A DNA stretch of 64,000 nt from Paenibacillus sambharensis (GCF_003233845.1 NZ_QKRB01000053.1:248001-312000); one strand, 5' to 3'; shown: positions 19,371-28,326, numbered from the stretch's first letter. Made by a program: numbers and translations. The notes: generated by a model from the letters alone, not told the origin.

Positions 19371-19670
19371 CATGTGCCTCCTTGGTGCCAATACCTGATT
19401 TTAGCATATACCAGCTCCTTCACCCATTTAAAATTTACCAACTTCTACACCTTTTTGTCTGCGCCTGTATAACGATTCCTCAAATGTTATATGGATGCGT
19501 CACTTCACTAAATGCGTTGACGCGGCAGCAGATATTCGCCAACCCCCGTGAAGGTCAATAGCCCATTTTGTCGAACAAGCCAGAACAACACCGTAAACAT
19601 CCTGCCTAAAGCCCATCGGAATTGCCCGCCGCTCATGGTATGGTAATGGAAAGTGGAAGGAGTGTGCGGT
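19371..19670. other. Intergenic region, divergent promoters
   Basis: These 300 bp lie between two divergent genes and must hold both promoters. I see no convincing gene, repeat or named operator in them. Confidence 0.5.
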
Positions 19671-21293
19671 TTGGCCAAGAAATTTACACGAAAACAGTTT
19701 GTTGCCCTGCTTGGTGTAGCCGGGGCCAGCTTTCTAGGCGGAAGGTTCTTTCCCTCAAATAGGGTGCTGCAGGATACAGGGATGGAAACCGGGAATATGG
19801 TCTATGCTGAGAGTGCCCGGACCCCCGCCGGAGCCAACTCTAATGCTGTCATAACGTTAGGCAGGCGGCTCACCAAGGAACGGACGGATGACAGCCGCCT
19901 GGAGCGGGCAATCCGTCAAGCGCTGTCGTATCCGTACGCGGTCATTCAACTGGATGCCGCTGAGCTTGTTTTGACCCGGACCGTGAAGATCGACGTATCC
20001 CGTTATGCCATCTCAGGCGTTGGAACCGTGCTGAACTTTAAGAAGCTGCGGGATTCTGTCGCCATCCATCTGTTTGCCTCTGCCGACTATATGAAGCAGT
20101 ATCAGAACACGCATGTTGCCCTTCACGGGGTTACACTTAAGGCCGCCAGCCAGCAGGACAGCCCGCTCAAAGGAACAACCGGCCTGCTCATTGGCGACTC
20201 AAAGCTGCCGAACAATTCCATGTTTGAAGTATCGGATGTTAATCTGGAGGGCTTCGCCTACAATATCCGGTTTACGCATAATGCCTGGCGGGTTAACTTC
20301 GTGCGGGTCATCAGCCGCTGGGGAGCTCACTATGTGCCGCCCGTGCTGAAGAATATGGGAGAGAATATCAGCTTTGAACGCTGTGCGTTCTTCGATAACG
20401 GTGCCCATTGGGTGATCGGGACAGGCACCTTTCATTTCCATATGACCTCCTTCAACAACTCAAATATTACGGTCAACGGGGATGCAGTCGTCACCCTTGA
20501 GCAGTGCCACCTGGAACGGCCGGGAAGCAAAGCTTCCACCTCGCACCGAATCCGCATCGAGCATCCTGGCGCCTCCGTGTATGTAAATAATACGGTAATC
20601 GTTCCTCCTGGTGACCAGGTGGATGAATTCCTCGATACGATGTTCTATGTCACAGACGATAACACGCAGCATGGCCTAACCCTGCATAATATCCGGTTAA
20701 CACCATCCAGCAATTACCTGCCCTTTAAAAGCATGGAGAAAAGCGGTGGCGGCCGGCAGCTGCTGGTCAGCGGCAGGGGACGTGTACAGGCGGACGGCCT
20801 CTCCATAGGCAGCCACTCCAACAGCTTCGCAGTGGCTGAATCGTTAAACCTGATTTATAACGGGGATGCAAGCAATGGCACGGATGGCTGGTTTGTCACA
20901 GAGGGCTCGTCGTTTGCCGTAGACCTTGCGGAGAAGAAATTTGGCGGGGGCTCCTTCAACCTTTCCTCCACAGCCGGGGCTGCCTCCAGCGTTTACCAGG
21001 ACTTCCCCGTTCTGCCTCAGAAGCTGCTGTGCGGACAGCTGTGGAGAAAAGTCCGGCTTACCGGCAGAGGCCGTGCCGAAGTTGATATCAAGTACTTTAA
21101 CTATGCGGGACAAATGATGGATACAGCCATTTACACGAAATATGAGTCGTCCAGCGATTGGGAGAACAAGAGCACCAATTTCTTCTCCGTTGTACCTGCG
21201 GGAGCCTGCAGGGCGCGGCTTATTCTTCGTGCGGTCTGTGATTCAGGACAAATTGATTTCTGGGTGGATGATATCATTATCAATGTGGTCTAA
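19671..21293 (+). CDS. Exported right-handed beta-helix protein with C-terminal beta-sandwich
   Basis: TTG at 19671 follows AAGGAG by 8-9 nt and gives MAKKFTRKQF; an in-frame GTG at 19653 precedes the site. The 540-residue product begins with a hydrophobic signal or anchor (FVALLGVAGASFLGG) after a TRKQF motif, which is close to but not a true twin-arginine signal. Residues about 85-390 have the rung-like Asn/Val/Ile pattern of a parallel beta-helix (pectate-lyase/tail-spike fold; e.g. FEVSDVNLEGFAYNIRF, SFERCAFFDNGAHWV). The last 140 residues (NLIYNGDASNGTDGWF...DFWVDDIIINV) look like a CBM4/9-type jelly roll. The substrate, if any, is unknown. Confidence 0.75.
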   Translation: MAKKFTRKQFVALLGVAGASFLGGRFFPSNRVLQDTGMETGNMVYAESARTPAGANSNAVITLGRRLTKERTDDSRLERAIRQALSYPYAVIQLDAAELVLTRTVKIDVSRYAISGVGTVLNFKKLRDSVAIHLFASADYMKQYQNTHVALHGVTLKAASQQDSPLKGTTGLLIGDSKLPNNSMFEVSDVNLEGFAYNIRFTHNAWRVNFVRVISRWGAHYVPPVLKNMGENISFERCAFFDNGAHWVIGTGTFHFHMTSFNNSNITVNGDAVVTLEQCHLERPGSKASTSHRIRIEHPGASVYVNNTVIVPPGDQVDEFLDTMFYVTDDNTQHGLTLHNIRLTPSSNYLPFKSMEKSGGGRQLLVSGRGRVQADGLSIGSHSNSFAVAESLNLIYNGDASNGTDGWFVTEGSSFAVDLAEKKFGGGSFNLSSTAGAASSVYQDFPVLPQKLLCGQLWRKVRLTGRGRAEVDIKYFNYAGQMMDTAIYTKYESSSDWENKSTNFFSVVPAGACRARLILRAVCDSGQIDFWVDDIIINVV

Positions 21294-22088
21294 GGAGCCG
21301 TTCAGGAAAGCCGCCAAAAGCTCAACTGTTGCTACAGGATACTCAAGATGCGGATAGTGGCCGCTTCCCGCCAGGACGATCTTCCTCGAGTCCGGAAGCC
21401 GGGTATCCAACAGCTGGCAGGCCTTTCTGTTGAAGGGATGATCACTCCCTGCTTCGATTATCATCACCGGCTGCCTGACCTCCTCAAGCCGTCCAAGCGC
21501 GTGAGGCTGCAGCGGCTTTGCAAGCGTTGGGCGGCTGCTGTAGAATACCTTATTCGCTGTGTACATCTCCAGCAGCTTCTGCGCCCGGCTCTCGTTACGC
21601 GGTATGAGGTAGCGCCAGAACCTGCTGTTCATAAACCGCTGGGCAGCCTTCTCGATCCCCACCCGGTTCACAAGCAGGTAATCGGCCATGCCCTCCCACT
21701 GCATGCGCAGCGGATACTTCAAGCCGTGGATTGAAGGAGCGACAAGCACAAGCTTGCCAACATATTCTGGATTTGCCAGCGTAAAATCGAGTGCTGCTGC
21801 TCCCCCGAAGGAAGAAGCGGCGATATGTGCCTTGCTGATGCCGAAGTAGTCGAGAACGGCCTTGATATCCTCATAGTAGAAAAATGGCTCTGAAGGGGCT
21901 GCGCTTTCTCCATAGCCGCGCTGGTCATACCGGATAACGGTATAGCTTACGGCCAGCTGATCTGCAAGCCCATCCCATACCGTCATGTTCGAATACCCGC
22001 CGTGCAGCAGCAGGAGCACCTCCCCATCTCCCTTTACCTCTGTTCTTAGCTTCGTGCCGTTTACTTCACAGAATCCGCTCCATTCCAC
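21243..22088 (-). CDS. Alpha/beta-hydrolase fold protein
   Basis: The 281-residue protein has the classic features: oxyanion region LLLLHGGYSN, RYDQRGYGES, nucleophile elbow AASSFGG (Ser), a late acid near EAGSDHPF and catalytic His in GSGHYPH. It is probably an esterase, lactonase or haloperoxidase-like enzyme; substrate cannot be read. Start is GTG overlapping the stop of the PadR gene (TAGTG), so the two are translationally coupled. Its 3' end overlaps the convergent beta-helix gene by 51 bp. Confidence 0.88.
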   Translation of the reverse strand: MEWSGFCEVNGTKLRTEVKGDGEVLLLLHGGYSNMTVWDGLADQLAVSYTVIRYDQRGYGESAAPSEPFFYYEDIKAVLDYFGISKAHIAASSFGGAAALDFTLANPEYVGKLVLVAPSIHGLKYPLRMQWEGMADYLLVNRVGIEKAAQRFMNSRFWRYLIPRNESRAQKLLEMYTANKVFYSSRPTLAKPLQPHALGRLEEVRQPVMIIEAGSDHPFNRKACQLLDTRLPDSRKIVLAGSGHYPHLEYPVATVELLAAFLNGSLDHIDNDIIHPEINLS

Positions 22089-22633
22089 TAGCTACCCACT
22101 CTCCCTTCCAATAATTGCAGGGCTTCCCTGCACCAGCTGAGTCTGGCCTCCGTCGAGAGAATCCCATAGCGAAGCGTGAGCAGCCAGGTCGGGAACTCTC
22201 TTGTCTCATACACAGCCTTCAAATCTTCTTCCTGCAGTCTAAGAATATCAAGTCGCTGCTGCAGCTCCACCTTCTCCTGGCGAAGCAGCCCCATGATAAT
22301 CTCATCCTCCTCCATCCCCGCGAATGACACCTTCAGCAGCAGTTCATCCCGGTAATTAATTGGATTTACAGGCTCGGCCAGCCATGACCGAAATACGGCA
22401 CGTCCCTCATCCGTTAAGCTGTAGACCTTCTTCTGCCGAGGATGGCCGGTTACACGCATCTCGGCATATCCCTTGCTCACCGCTTCCTTCAGCATGGGAT
22501 AAATTTGTCCATAGCTCTCACTCCAAAAGTAACTTAGCGATTCGGTGAACTGCTTGCGGATGTCATAACCGGATTGCGGACCTCGCGTTAATATCCCGAT
22601 AATGGCAAACATTGTGTTGTTCTTCCTGGCCAA
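22088..22633 (-). CDS. PadR-family transcriptional regulator
   Basis: The 181-residue protein has an N-terminal winged helix (FAIIGILTRGPQSGYDIRKQF...FWSESYGQIYPMLKEAVSKGYAEM...KKVYSLTDEGRAVF) and a C-terminal helical dimerisation region, as in VirR/PadR subfamily 2. The start is ambiguous between TTG at 22633 and ATG at 22612. It lies in one transcript with the coupled alpha/beta-hydrolase, and a near-perfect palindrome sits at its promoter. PadR proteins repress detoxification genes until bound by a small ligand, so autorepression of this pair is the likely model. Confidence 0.9.
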   Translation of the reverse strand: MARKNNTMFAIIGILTRGPQSGYDIRKQFTESLSYFWSESYGQIYPMLKEAVSKGYAEMRVTGHPRQKKVYSLTDEGRAVFRSWLAEPVNPINYRDELLLKVSFAGMEEDEIIMGLLRQEKVELQQRLDILRLQEEDLKAVYETREFPTWLLTLRYGILSTEARLSWCREALQLLEGRVGS

Positions 22634-22652
22634 AAAATCACCCGCTTATCAA

Positions 22653-22684
22653 TGTATCTAACAGATATATCTGTTAGATACATA
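22653..22684. promoter_or_regulatory. 32-bp perfect palindrome, PadR operator candidate
   Basis: The half-site TGTATCTAACAGATA is followed directly by its exact complement; one flanking base pair on each side extends it to 32 bp. It lies about 20 bp before the PadR start. The long symmetric ATGTAT-type half-sites fit PadR operators, which usually carry ATGT...ACAT ends. Confidence 0.75.
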
Positions 22685-22736
22685 TTAATAAGAGCCGCCT
22701 CCATTGTCAATCGTTTCCTCTATTTTATAATAAAAG

Positions 22737-22759
22737 ACAGCCTGTACGGCAGGCTGTCG
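22737..22759 (+). terminator. Short hairpin gacagcctg/caggctgtc
   Basis: A 9-bp perfect stem with a 5-nt loop in the divergent intergenic region. The same arms occur in the PL11 leader at 14111-14140. Its role here is unclear, since no upstream plus-strand gene needs termination. The rest of 22634-22937 should hold the PH-domain gene's promoter. Confidence 0.4.
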
Positions 22760-22937
22760 AACTCGATTCGTTCATCCGGGCACTTTGTCTTCAGCAGCCC
22801 ATCAGCGGGGCCTAAAAACTTACGGATTTACAATATCGTGGGCATGAAATACAATCGGGGTATATCCGAGCACGCAGCCTGCTGCCTACCTGGATATGTG
22901 GAGCAATTATTCTTAAAGACCTGAAGGGATGAACATC

Positions 22938-23366
22938 ATGGCAAATTTATTCAGCGGACTATTAGGCAACTATTCGGATGTTTCGGTGCAGGAGCTGGGC
23001 AGTCAGTACGGCCAATATCTCATGCCGAATGAGCAAATTCAGATGGGCTTCAAGCTGGTCAGAGACACATTCATGATTACCGACGAGCGGCTGATTTTCA
23101 TTGACCACCAAGGTGTGACAGGCCGTAAGACAAGAGTCGCTTCCATACCGCTGAGCTCCATCTTTGAGGTTACCCTGGAAACAGGCGGCACCGGCTTTGA
23201 TGACAGCGAAATTACGATTACCTACATCTCGAGTCCTTACCATAAGGGCAGCAGCATTCAGCAGAGCACTTACAAGTTTGAATTTGGCAAGAAATTTAAT
23301 GTCCAGCCTGTCTATGTAGCGCTCCTAACGGTTGCACACCATAACCATAAGCGCTTGAATGGATAA
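22938..23366 (+). CDS. Bacterial PH-domain protein
   Basis: The ATG at 22938 was chosen because AAGGG lies 9 nt upstream; an ATG at 22929 abuts the site. The 142-residue cytosolic protein (ANLFSGLLGNYSDVSVQELGSQYGQYLM...) has the pattern of the bacterial PH family: a helix, then strands such as FMITDERLIFIDHQG and TRVASIPLSSIFEVTLETGG. Such proteins are widespread and their role is unknown. It is a single gene with a terminator shared with the convergent proline dehydrogenase gene. Confidence 0.85.
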   Translation: MANLFSGLLGNYSDVSVQELGSQYGQYLMPNEQIQMGFKLVRDTFMITDERLIFIDHQGVTGRKTRVASIPLSSIFEVTLETGGTGFDDSEITITYISSPYHKGSSIQQSTYKFEFGKKFNVQPVYVALLTVAHHNHKRLNG

Positions 23367-23391
23367 CCCCTGCCGCACCAGGCAATGGCAT

Positions 23392-23433
23392 GGGGCTGCC
23401 CGTTGTCAGACCTGCTGACAACCGGGCAGCCCC
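23392..23433. terminator. Bidirectional intrinsic terminator
   Basis: ggggctgcccgttgtcag pairs with a near-perfect complement and is followed by TCTTCTTTT. It lies between convergent genes. Confidence 0.75.
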
Positions 23434-23507
23434 TCTTCTTTTGGGCCGTTCCAGACAGCCTAGCTGTATAAATCCGCATCAACCACCGGGTGCCCATGAT
23501 GCCTCTG

Positions 23508-24455
23508 TTAACGCGCCCTCCTCCTCTTCCTGCCCAGCATACCGCGCATCACAAAGAACAGGTTGGCGGGCCGCTCTGCGATCCGTCTGGTGAAATAAGC
23601 GTACCACTGCTCGCCAAAGGGAGTGTACACCCTTACCTTATAACCGTCCTTCAGCAGTTCATCCTGCAAATCCTCCGCGATGCCGTACAGCATCTGATAC
23701 TCACAGCGGACCGGCTTGCCGGAATGGGTCCTCTTCACCTTCTTCAGACGCTCTATGATCTTCCGGTCATGCGTGGCAATCGCCGTGTAGCAGCCTGACC
23801 GCATATGCTCCTCTGCCAATGCGATATACTGCTTGTCGACCTGCCTTTTGTCCGGGAATGCGATATCGGCAGGCTCGCTGTAGGCCCCTTTTACAATACG
23901 CAGATTCGCATCCAGCTTCTCCAGGCGCTTCCGGTCCCTGGCTGTGCGGTACAAGTAGGATTGAATGACGACTCCCACATGCTCGCCGCCATGACGTTCC
24001 CTTAGGCGCTCATAGATTTGCAGGGTAACCTCGGTTACCGAGCTGTCCTCCATATCAATCCGGATGAAATTGCCTAGCTCCCTCGCCCTGCCCACAATCC
24101 GGTCCATCAGTTCTATGCAGTAACCTTCATCAAGCAGCAGTCCAAGCTGTGTCAGCTTGACGGACACATTGGCATCCAGCCTGTGCGCATGAATGGCATC
24201 AAGCGTCTGCAGCACCACCTCAGCCGCTTCTGCCGCCATCTCCCTGCTGTCCACGCTCTCCCCGAGATAATCAAGCGTTACCGCAAGTCCCCGCGCATTC
24301 AGCTCCTTGACCTTATCCACTGTATTCTCGAGCGATTCCGCCGCCACAAATCTCCCTGCGCCTAGACGCATGCCGTATGTGGTAACAAATCCCTTGACCA
24401 GCCGGCTGCCCGTCACCGACAATATCGCTTTGCGAAACAATAGCACACGGCCCAT
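23508..24455 (-). CDS. Proline dehydrogenase
   Basis: The 315-residue protein matches the FAD-dependent monofunctional ProDH of Gram-positives, a TIM barrel of about 305 residues. Landmarks are LAVTLDYLGESV, NVSVKLTQLGL, FIRIDMEDS, VVIQSYLYR, LRIVKGAYSEP and CEYQMLYGI. It oxidises proline to pyrroline-5-carboxylate at the membrane with electrons passed to quinone. GGGGGC precedes the ATG. No P5C dehydrogenase gene is adjacent, so the second step is encoded elsewhere. Both B. subtilis PutB and FadM would be comparable names. Confidence 0.92.
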   Translation of the reverse strand: MGRVLLFRKAILSVTGSRLVKGFVTTYGMRLGAGRFVAAESLENTVDKVKELNARGLAVTLDYLGESVDSREMAAEAAEVVLQTLDAIHAHRLDANVSVKLTQLGLLLDEGYCIELMDRIVGRARELGNFIRIDMEDSSVTEVTLQIYERLRERHGGEHVGVVIQSYLYRTARDRKRLEKLDANLRIVKGAYSEPADIAFPDKRQVDKQYIALAEEHMRSGCYTAIATHDRKIIERLKKVKRTHSGKPVRCEYQMLYGIAEDLQDELLKDGYKVRVYTPFGEQWYAYFTRRIAERPANLFFVMRGMLGRKRRRAR

Positions 24456-24603
24456 CCGTTTGCCCCCTTTGGTTCATTCATGTCTACGCCCTGTTCTGAT
24501 CCTCACCGTAGTGTATGCGCCCAGCGGGCCGGGTAGGCTAGGAAACCTGTGTATACAACCAATCCATAAATTGCAACAATCCCCTCCCCTTAAACGTCTG
24601 TAC

Positions 24604-24628
24604 CTGTAAGAGACATCTGTAAGAGACA
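24604..24628 (+). repeat. Tandem direct repeat upstream of beta-propeller gene
   Basis: ctgtaagagaca occurs twice, separated by one base (a 13-bp period), 61-85 bp before the start of the downstream gene. Such direct repeats are typical of response-regulator sites, but no regulator is assigned. Confidence 0.5.
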
Positions 24629-24688
24629 ATAGAAACCAGACATGAGCATAGCAAACCCGCATCCATTAATAGGGAGGTTGATGTTGAA

Positions 24689-27118
24689 ATGTCAATTGGT
24701 AAAAGGTTTAGCAAGCCAGTCCTTGCGGCGCTTCTCGCTGTACTGCTGATACTTGCAGCCGCATCAGCTCCGCGGACACAGTCCCACATCTCAGCGGCAG
24801 AAACCGGCATAAGGATTGTAGTGAATGGCCAGGAGCTTGCGCTAAGCACGCCGGCGGTTAAGCATCAAGGCACGACAATGGTGCCTCTTCGGCAGATAGC
24901 AGAAGCGATGCAGGCGGAAGTGAAGTGGACCGGCCATGGAGATGATAGGACTCCTGCTTCCGTACAGCTTGCCCGGCAAGGGCGGACCGCCGTTCTGACA
25001 ATTGGCGGGACCACCTTGAAGACAGACGGCGTAACGGTTAAGCTGGACCAGCCTCCATACGTAAAGGCTGGCGTTACCATGGTTCCTCTGCGGGCCATTA
25101 CGGAATCGCTCGGTGCTGTTGTGGCCTGGGAGGCGAAGAGCCGCACAGTGCAGATCTCGGAGCCGGCTGAGCTCCCTGTCGTCGGTACGATGGAGAAGAT
25201 GAATGAGCTCCTGGAGGCATCTGAGCAGCGCAGCGTCCAGGCTTTTGACAGAGGGCCAGTCAAAGAAGAGAGCGCTGGAGCGGCCGACGGCGGAAGCAGC
25301 AAGAATGCGGCCGACACGGCTGCGCCAGCGGCGGGCGTTACAGACAGTCACTCGTCCACGAATGTGCAGGTGGAGGGTGTGGATGAAGCGGACTGGGCGA
25401 AGACGGACGGCAGGTTCATCTATCAGCTCAGCGGCAGCCGTGTATTCATCACCGATATCCGTGACGCGGCAGACCCCAAGCTCGCCGCAACATTGACCTA
25501 CAAGGAAGAAGACCATTTCTACCCCCAGCAGCTGTACGCCGACGGCAAGCATCTGATTGTCATTGGGCAATATCAACAGCCTATCGCTATTGAGCCGGGC
25601 CCCGGGGATGGCAGCACCGATAAAGCTGTTACGGCGGACAATGAGGTATTGCGCACGCGGAGCAGTGAACTGTGGATGCCCATGAGAAGCAGTATCCGCA
25701 CGCTTATCTATGAGATATCCGGCAGCGGGCAGCCCGCATTGAAGCGGCAGACCCAGATGGAAGGAAATTATCTGACCTCACGCAAGATCGGCAGCTCGCT
25801 GTATGTGCTTACGAACAAATTTAATTATCCTTACCGGGCACTGGAAGGGGAAGAAAACAACAGCGCAGCCTATGAGCCGGTCTACAGCGATTCACTCTCC
25901 GGCGGGACTGGAGATCAGAGGCTTCTGCCTCTCGATAAAATCCGCTATTTTCCGGAATCGCCTGAAAGCAGTATGCTCCTGGTCGGTTCTGTCAACCTGA
26001 GCAAGCCGGAAGAGGAGCTGCAGGTCTCCGCCTATATGGGCTCTGGCCAGACGGTCTATGCTTCCGCCAGGCACCTCTATGTGGCAATTGCCAAGTATGA
26101 GGATGGCCACAATACAGTCAAACAAACGACCGTTATTCACAAGTTCAGGCTGGATCAGGGTAAAACGGTTTATATTGGAGAAGGCTCTGTACCGGGAGGC
26201 GTGCTGAATCAGTTTTCCATGGATGAGCACAACGGTTATTTCCGTATCGCCACGACCAGCGGTGACATGTGGGCTTCTGGGGAAGCTGCCTCGAGGAACA
26301 ATCTCTATGTGCTCGATGAGCAGCTTGCCAGAGCCGGGACACTTGAGGGTTTGGCGCCAGGGGAGCGAATCTATTCCGTTCGGTTCATGGGGGAACGCGC
26401 CTACATGGTCACCTTCCGAAATGTCGACCCGCTGTTCGCCATTGATCTGCGGAATCCGTTCGAGCCTTCCGTTCTGGGCCAGCTGAAGATACCGGGCTAC
26501 AGCGACTATCTGCATCCTTATGACGAACACCACCTGATCGGCTTCGGCAAGGAAACCATTACCCTTCCTGCCAAGGGAAGCGGGCCGGATGAGGTTACGG
26601 CCTTCTACCAAGGCATGAAGATCGCCTTATTCGATGTCACCGATGTCTCGCAGCCGAAGGAGAAGTTCAAGACTGTGATCGGCGACCGGGGAACTCATTC
26701 CGAGCTTCTGAATGACCACAGAGCGCTTCTCTTCTCGCGCAGCAAGGGACTTCTCGCCTTCCCGGTTACCGTAATGGAAATCAAGGAGGATTCTCCTGAA
26801 ATTGAGACCGGCGGCATTCCCGCCTACGGGGAGTTTACGTACCAAGGCGCTTATGTTTACAGGATCGATACGGAGAAGGGCTTCGAGCTGCGGGAGCGCA
26901 TTACCCATCTGACAGAGAAGGATTATGCCAGAAGCGGGCATTACGGCTTGAATGACCAGAAATCCGTACGCCGTATTCTGTATGCGGGGGACACCCTGTA
27001 TACCCTGTCTGAGCAGGTACTGAAGGCGAACAGCCTGAAGACCATGGAAGAGCAGGGGACACTGCACTACCCTGCAGAGAAGGAGGGCTCCGGCAGCCCG
27101 GGCATGAAGATCGAATAA
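24689..27118 (+). CDS. Secreted beta-propeller protein with copper-amine-oxidase-like N-domain
   Basis: The 809-residue protein starts with a Sec signal (VLAALLAVLLILAAASAP). Residues about 40-150 carry two half-repeats of the copper amine oxidase N-terminal-like domain found in many Paenibacillus exoproteins (TTMVPLRQIAEAM and VTMVPLRAITESLGA). After a Ser/Ala-rich linker, the motif VQVEGVDEADWAKTDGRFIYQ opens the large propeller domain of the PF09826 type, with blade-like repeats to the end. The N-domain probably binds cell-wall or matrix material. No enzymatic residues are obvious. GGGAGG precedes the ATG by 11 nt. Confidence 0.88.
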   Translation: MSIGKRFSKPVLAALLAVLLILAAASAPRTQSHISAAETGIRIVVNGQELALSTPAVKHQGTTMVPLRQIAEAMQAEVKWTGHGDDRTPASVQLARQGRTAVLTIGGTTLKTDGVTVKLDQPPYVKAGVTMVPLRAITESLGAVVAWEAKSRTVQISEPAELPVVGTMEKMNELLEASEQRSVQAFDRGPVKEESAGAADGGSSKNAADTAAPAAGVTDSHSSTNVQVEGVDEADWAKTDGRFIYQLSGSRVFITDIRDAADPKLAATLTYKEEDHFYPQQLYADGKHLIVIGQYQQPIAIEPGPGDGSTDKAVTADNEVLRTRSSELWMPMRSSIRTLIYEISGSGQPALKRQTQMEGNYLTSRKIGSSLYVLTNKFNYPYRALEGEENNSAAYEPVYSDSLSGGTGDQRLLPLDKIRYFPESPESSMLLVGSVNLSKPEEELQVSAYMGSGQTVYASARHLYVAIAKYEDGHNTVKQTTVIHKFRLDQGKTVYIGEGSVPGGVLNQFSMDEHNGYFRIATTSGDMWASGEAASRNNLYVLDEQLARAGTLEGLAPGERIYSVRFMGERAYMVTFRNVDPLFAIDLRNPFEPSVLGQLKIPGYSDYLHPYDEHHLIGFGKETITLPAKGSGPDEVTAFYQGMKIALFDVTDVSQPKEKFKTVIGDRGTHSELLNDHRALLFSRSKGLLAFPVTVMEIKEDSPEIETGGIPAYGEFTYQGAYVYRIDTEKGFELRERITHLTEKDYARSGHYGLNDQKSVRRILYAGDTLYTLSEQVLKANSLKTMEEQGTLHYPAEKEGSGSPGMKIE

Positions 27119-27135
27119 GCTGCTGTATTCGAAAA

Positions 27136-27177
27136 GGGCCGTCGGGACATCCATTGTCCCGACGGCCCCCTGTTTTC
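27136..27177 (+). terminator. Intrinsic terminator
   Basis: gggccgtcgggac pairs with gtcccgacggccc and is followed by CCTGTTTTCT. Confidence 0.85.
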
Positions 27178-27260
27178 TAGGGCACTCATAAATCTATGTC
27201 CTCTGTCGTATACTGGTAATAGAATAATAGATCTGAGACACGAAAGGAATGAGCCTGTTA

Positions 27261-27629
27261 ATGGATTCAGCTGCCAGCAAGGATAACCCCATCGTACAGT
27301 ATTACATCGTTAACCATGATCTTGGCATGTCAGCCGGTAAAATTGCCGCTCAAACAGCGCATGCCGCTACTACCCTTACCCTGCATGCCCTGCTCAATGA
27401 AAAGGGTGGCAGCCAGGAGCTGTTCCGCGCCTGGCTCGAATCGGGACAGCGCAAGATCGTGCTGAAAGGCAAGGCCAATGAGCTAGCCGAGCTTGCCGGC
27501 AGCGGTTACCTGGCCATCCGTGACGCCGGGCATACCGAGGTCCCCTCGGGCTCCCTGACAGTTGTCGTGCTGCCTCCGATGCTGAAGAGCGAGGCACAGA
27601 AGCTGACCGGCCGCTTTTCTCTGCTGTAG
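27261..27629 (+). CDS. Pth2-type peptidyl-tRNA hydrolase
   Basis: The 122-residue protein (from ATG at 27261; ATG at 27249 abuts the AAAGGA site and cannot be excluded) matches the archaeal/eukaryotic Pth2 fold: YIVNHDLGMSAGKIAAQTAHAA near the N-terminus, then KIVLKGKANELAELA and IRDAGHTEVPSGSLTVVVLPP. Pth2 frees tRNA from stalled peptidyl-tRNA. Most bacteria rely on the unrelated Pth1, so this is an extra enzyme or a divergent family member. It is monocistronic. Confidence 0.88.
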   Translation: MDSAASKDNPIVQYYIVNHDLGMSAGKIAAQTAHAATTLTLHALLNEKGGSQELFRAWLESGQRKIVLKGKANELAELAGSGYLAIRDAGHTEVPSGSLTVVVLPPMLKSEAQKLTGRFSLL

Positions 27630-27653
27630 CACGTTCACCATATCGTTTGCTGT

Positions 27654-27863
27654 CTACATCAGCCAAGCCGCCAGACCGGCCAACAGGAAGAAGACAACGG
27701 CCAGCAGTGCCGACCAATTGACAAGCTTCTGCTTCAGCTGCCGGTCCTGCGGCTCCTCCGTCCGGTACTGTCCCTGCTCACGGTCTACCCCTGAGAATCC
27801 CCTTAACGCAAAGCCCGATACCGCCAGGCATGCAAAACCCGCATAAATCAGCCACTGAACCAC
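27654..27863 (-). CDS. Small two-helix membrane protein
   Basis: The 69-residue protein starts at GTG 8 nt after AAGGAG. It has hydrophobic helices at about residues 4-22 and 49-68, separated by a polar stretch (REQGQYRTEEPQDRQLKQK). I do not recognise a family. The clear ribosome site and hydrophobic pattern support it as real. Confidence 0.65.
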   Translation of the reverse strand: MVQWLIYAGFACLAVSGFALRGFSGVDREQGQYRTEEPQDRQLKQKLVNWSALLAVVFFLLAGLAAWLM

Positions 27864-28072
27864 TTTGTATTCTCCTTTACCATTATATTCGCCTGTTTAT
27901 TACCATATCATGAAAACCTGGACACTGCATCCTGGGGGCCGGACAGCGATATCCATCCGCGGGCGCACTGAAACATTAATCATTTCTAACTGTGAGTTGA
28001 GTTTGAGGAAACGGTGCGCGGTTATATCTATAGAGAGCAGATAATCCTTACTCTGGAAAGGAGGTTGTTCCG

Positions 28073-28243
28073 ATGCTGAAAATGAAATGGTCGAAGCTGC
28101 TTCTGACCGCCGTCATGAGTGTATCACTTGCTTTCGGTGCGGCCGCTTGCGGTAACGCCGATAATGATGTGACGCTGGATGGTCCGGATACACAACCGGA
28201 TACCTCGTACGAGTTGAATCAAAACAATACGCTGACTGAATAA
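28073..28243 (+). CDS. 56-residue exported, possibly lipidated peptide
   Basis: GGAAAGGAGG lies 8 nt before the ATG. The product has a Lys-rich n-region, a hydrophobic core (LLLTAVMSVSLAFGAAAC) and one Cys that could be a lipobox (AAAC, weaker than the usual LxxC). The mature part is only about 28 residues, acidic and Asn/Asp/Thr-rich (DNDVTLDGPDTQPDTSYELNQNN). A terminator follows. No family is recognised. Confidence 0.7.
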   Translation: MLKMKWSKLLLTAVMSVSLAFGAAACGNADNDVTLDGPDTQPDTSYELNQNNTLTE

Positions 28244-28326
28244 TGATGTGTTCGCAGACAGAGAGCGGCCGCCTTTAGAAGCCCCGCTGCCTGTGTGTCA
28301 AACCCTCTCTATGTATGCCAAAAAAA

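Noticed and set aside
19671..19760. Twin-arginine signal in the beta-helix protein
   Set aside because: The motif is TRKQF, not RR; kept only as a possibility in the entry.
22652..22924. 90-codon plus frame across the PadR operator
   Set aside because: Starts inside the palindrome, has no ribosome site and no protein-like pattern.
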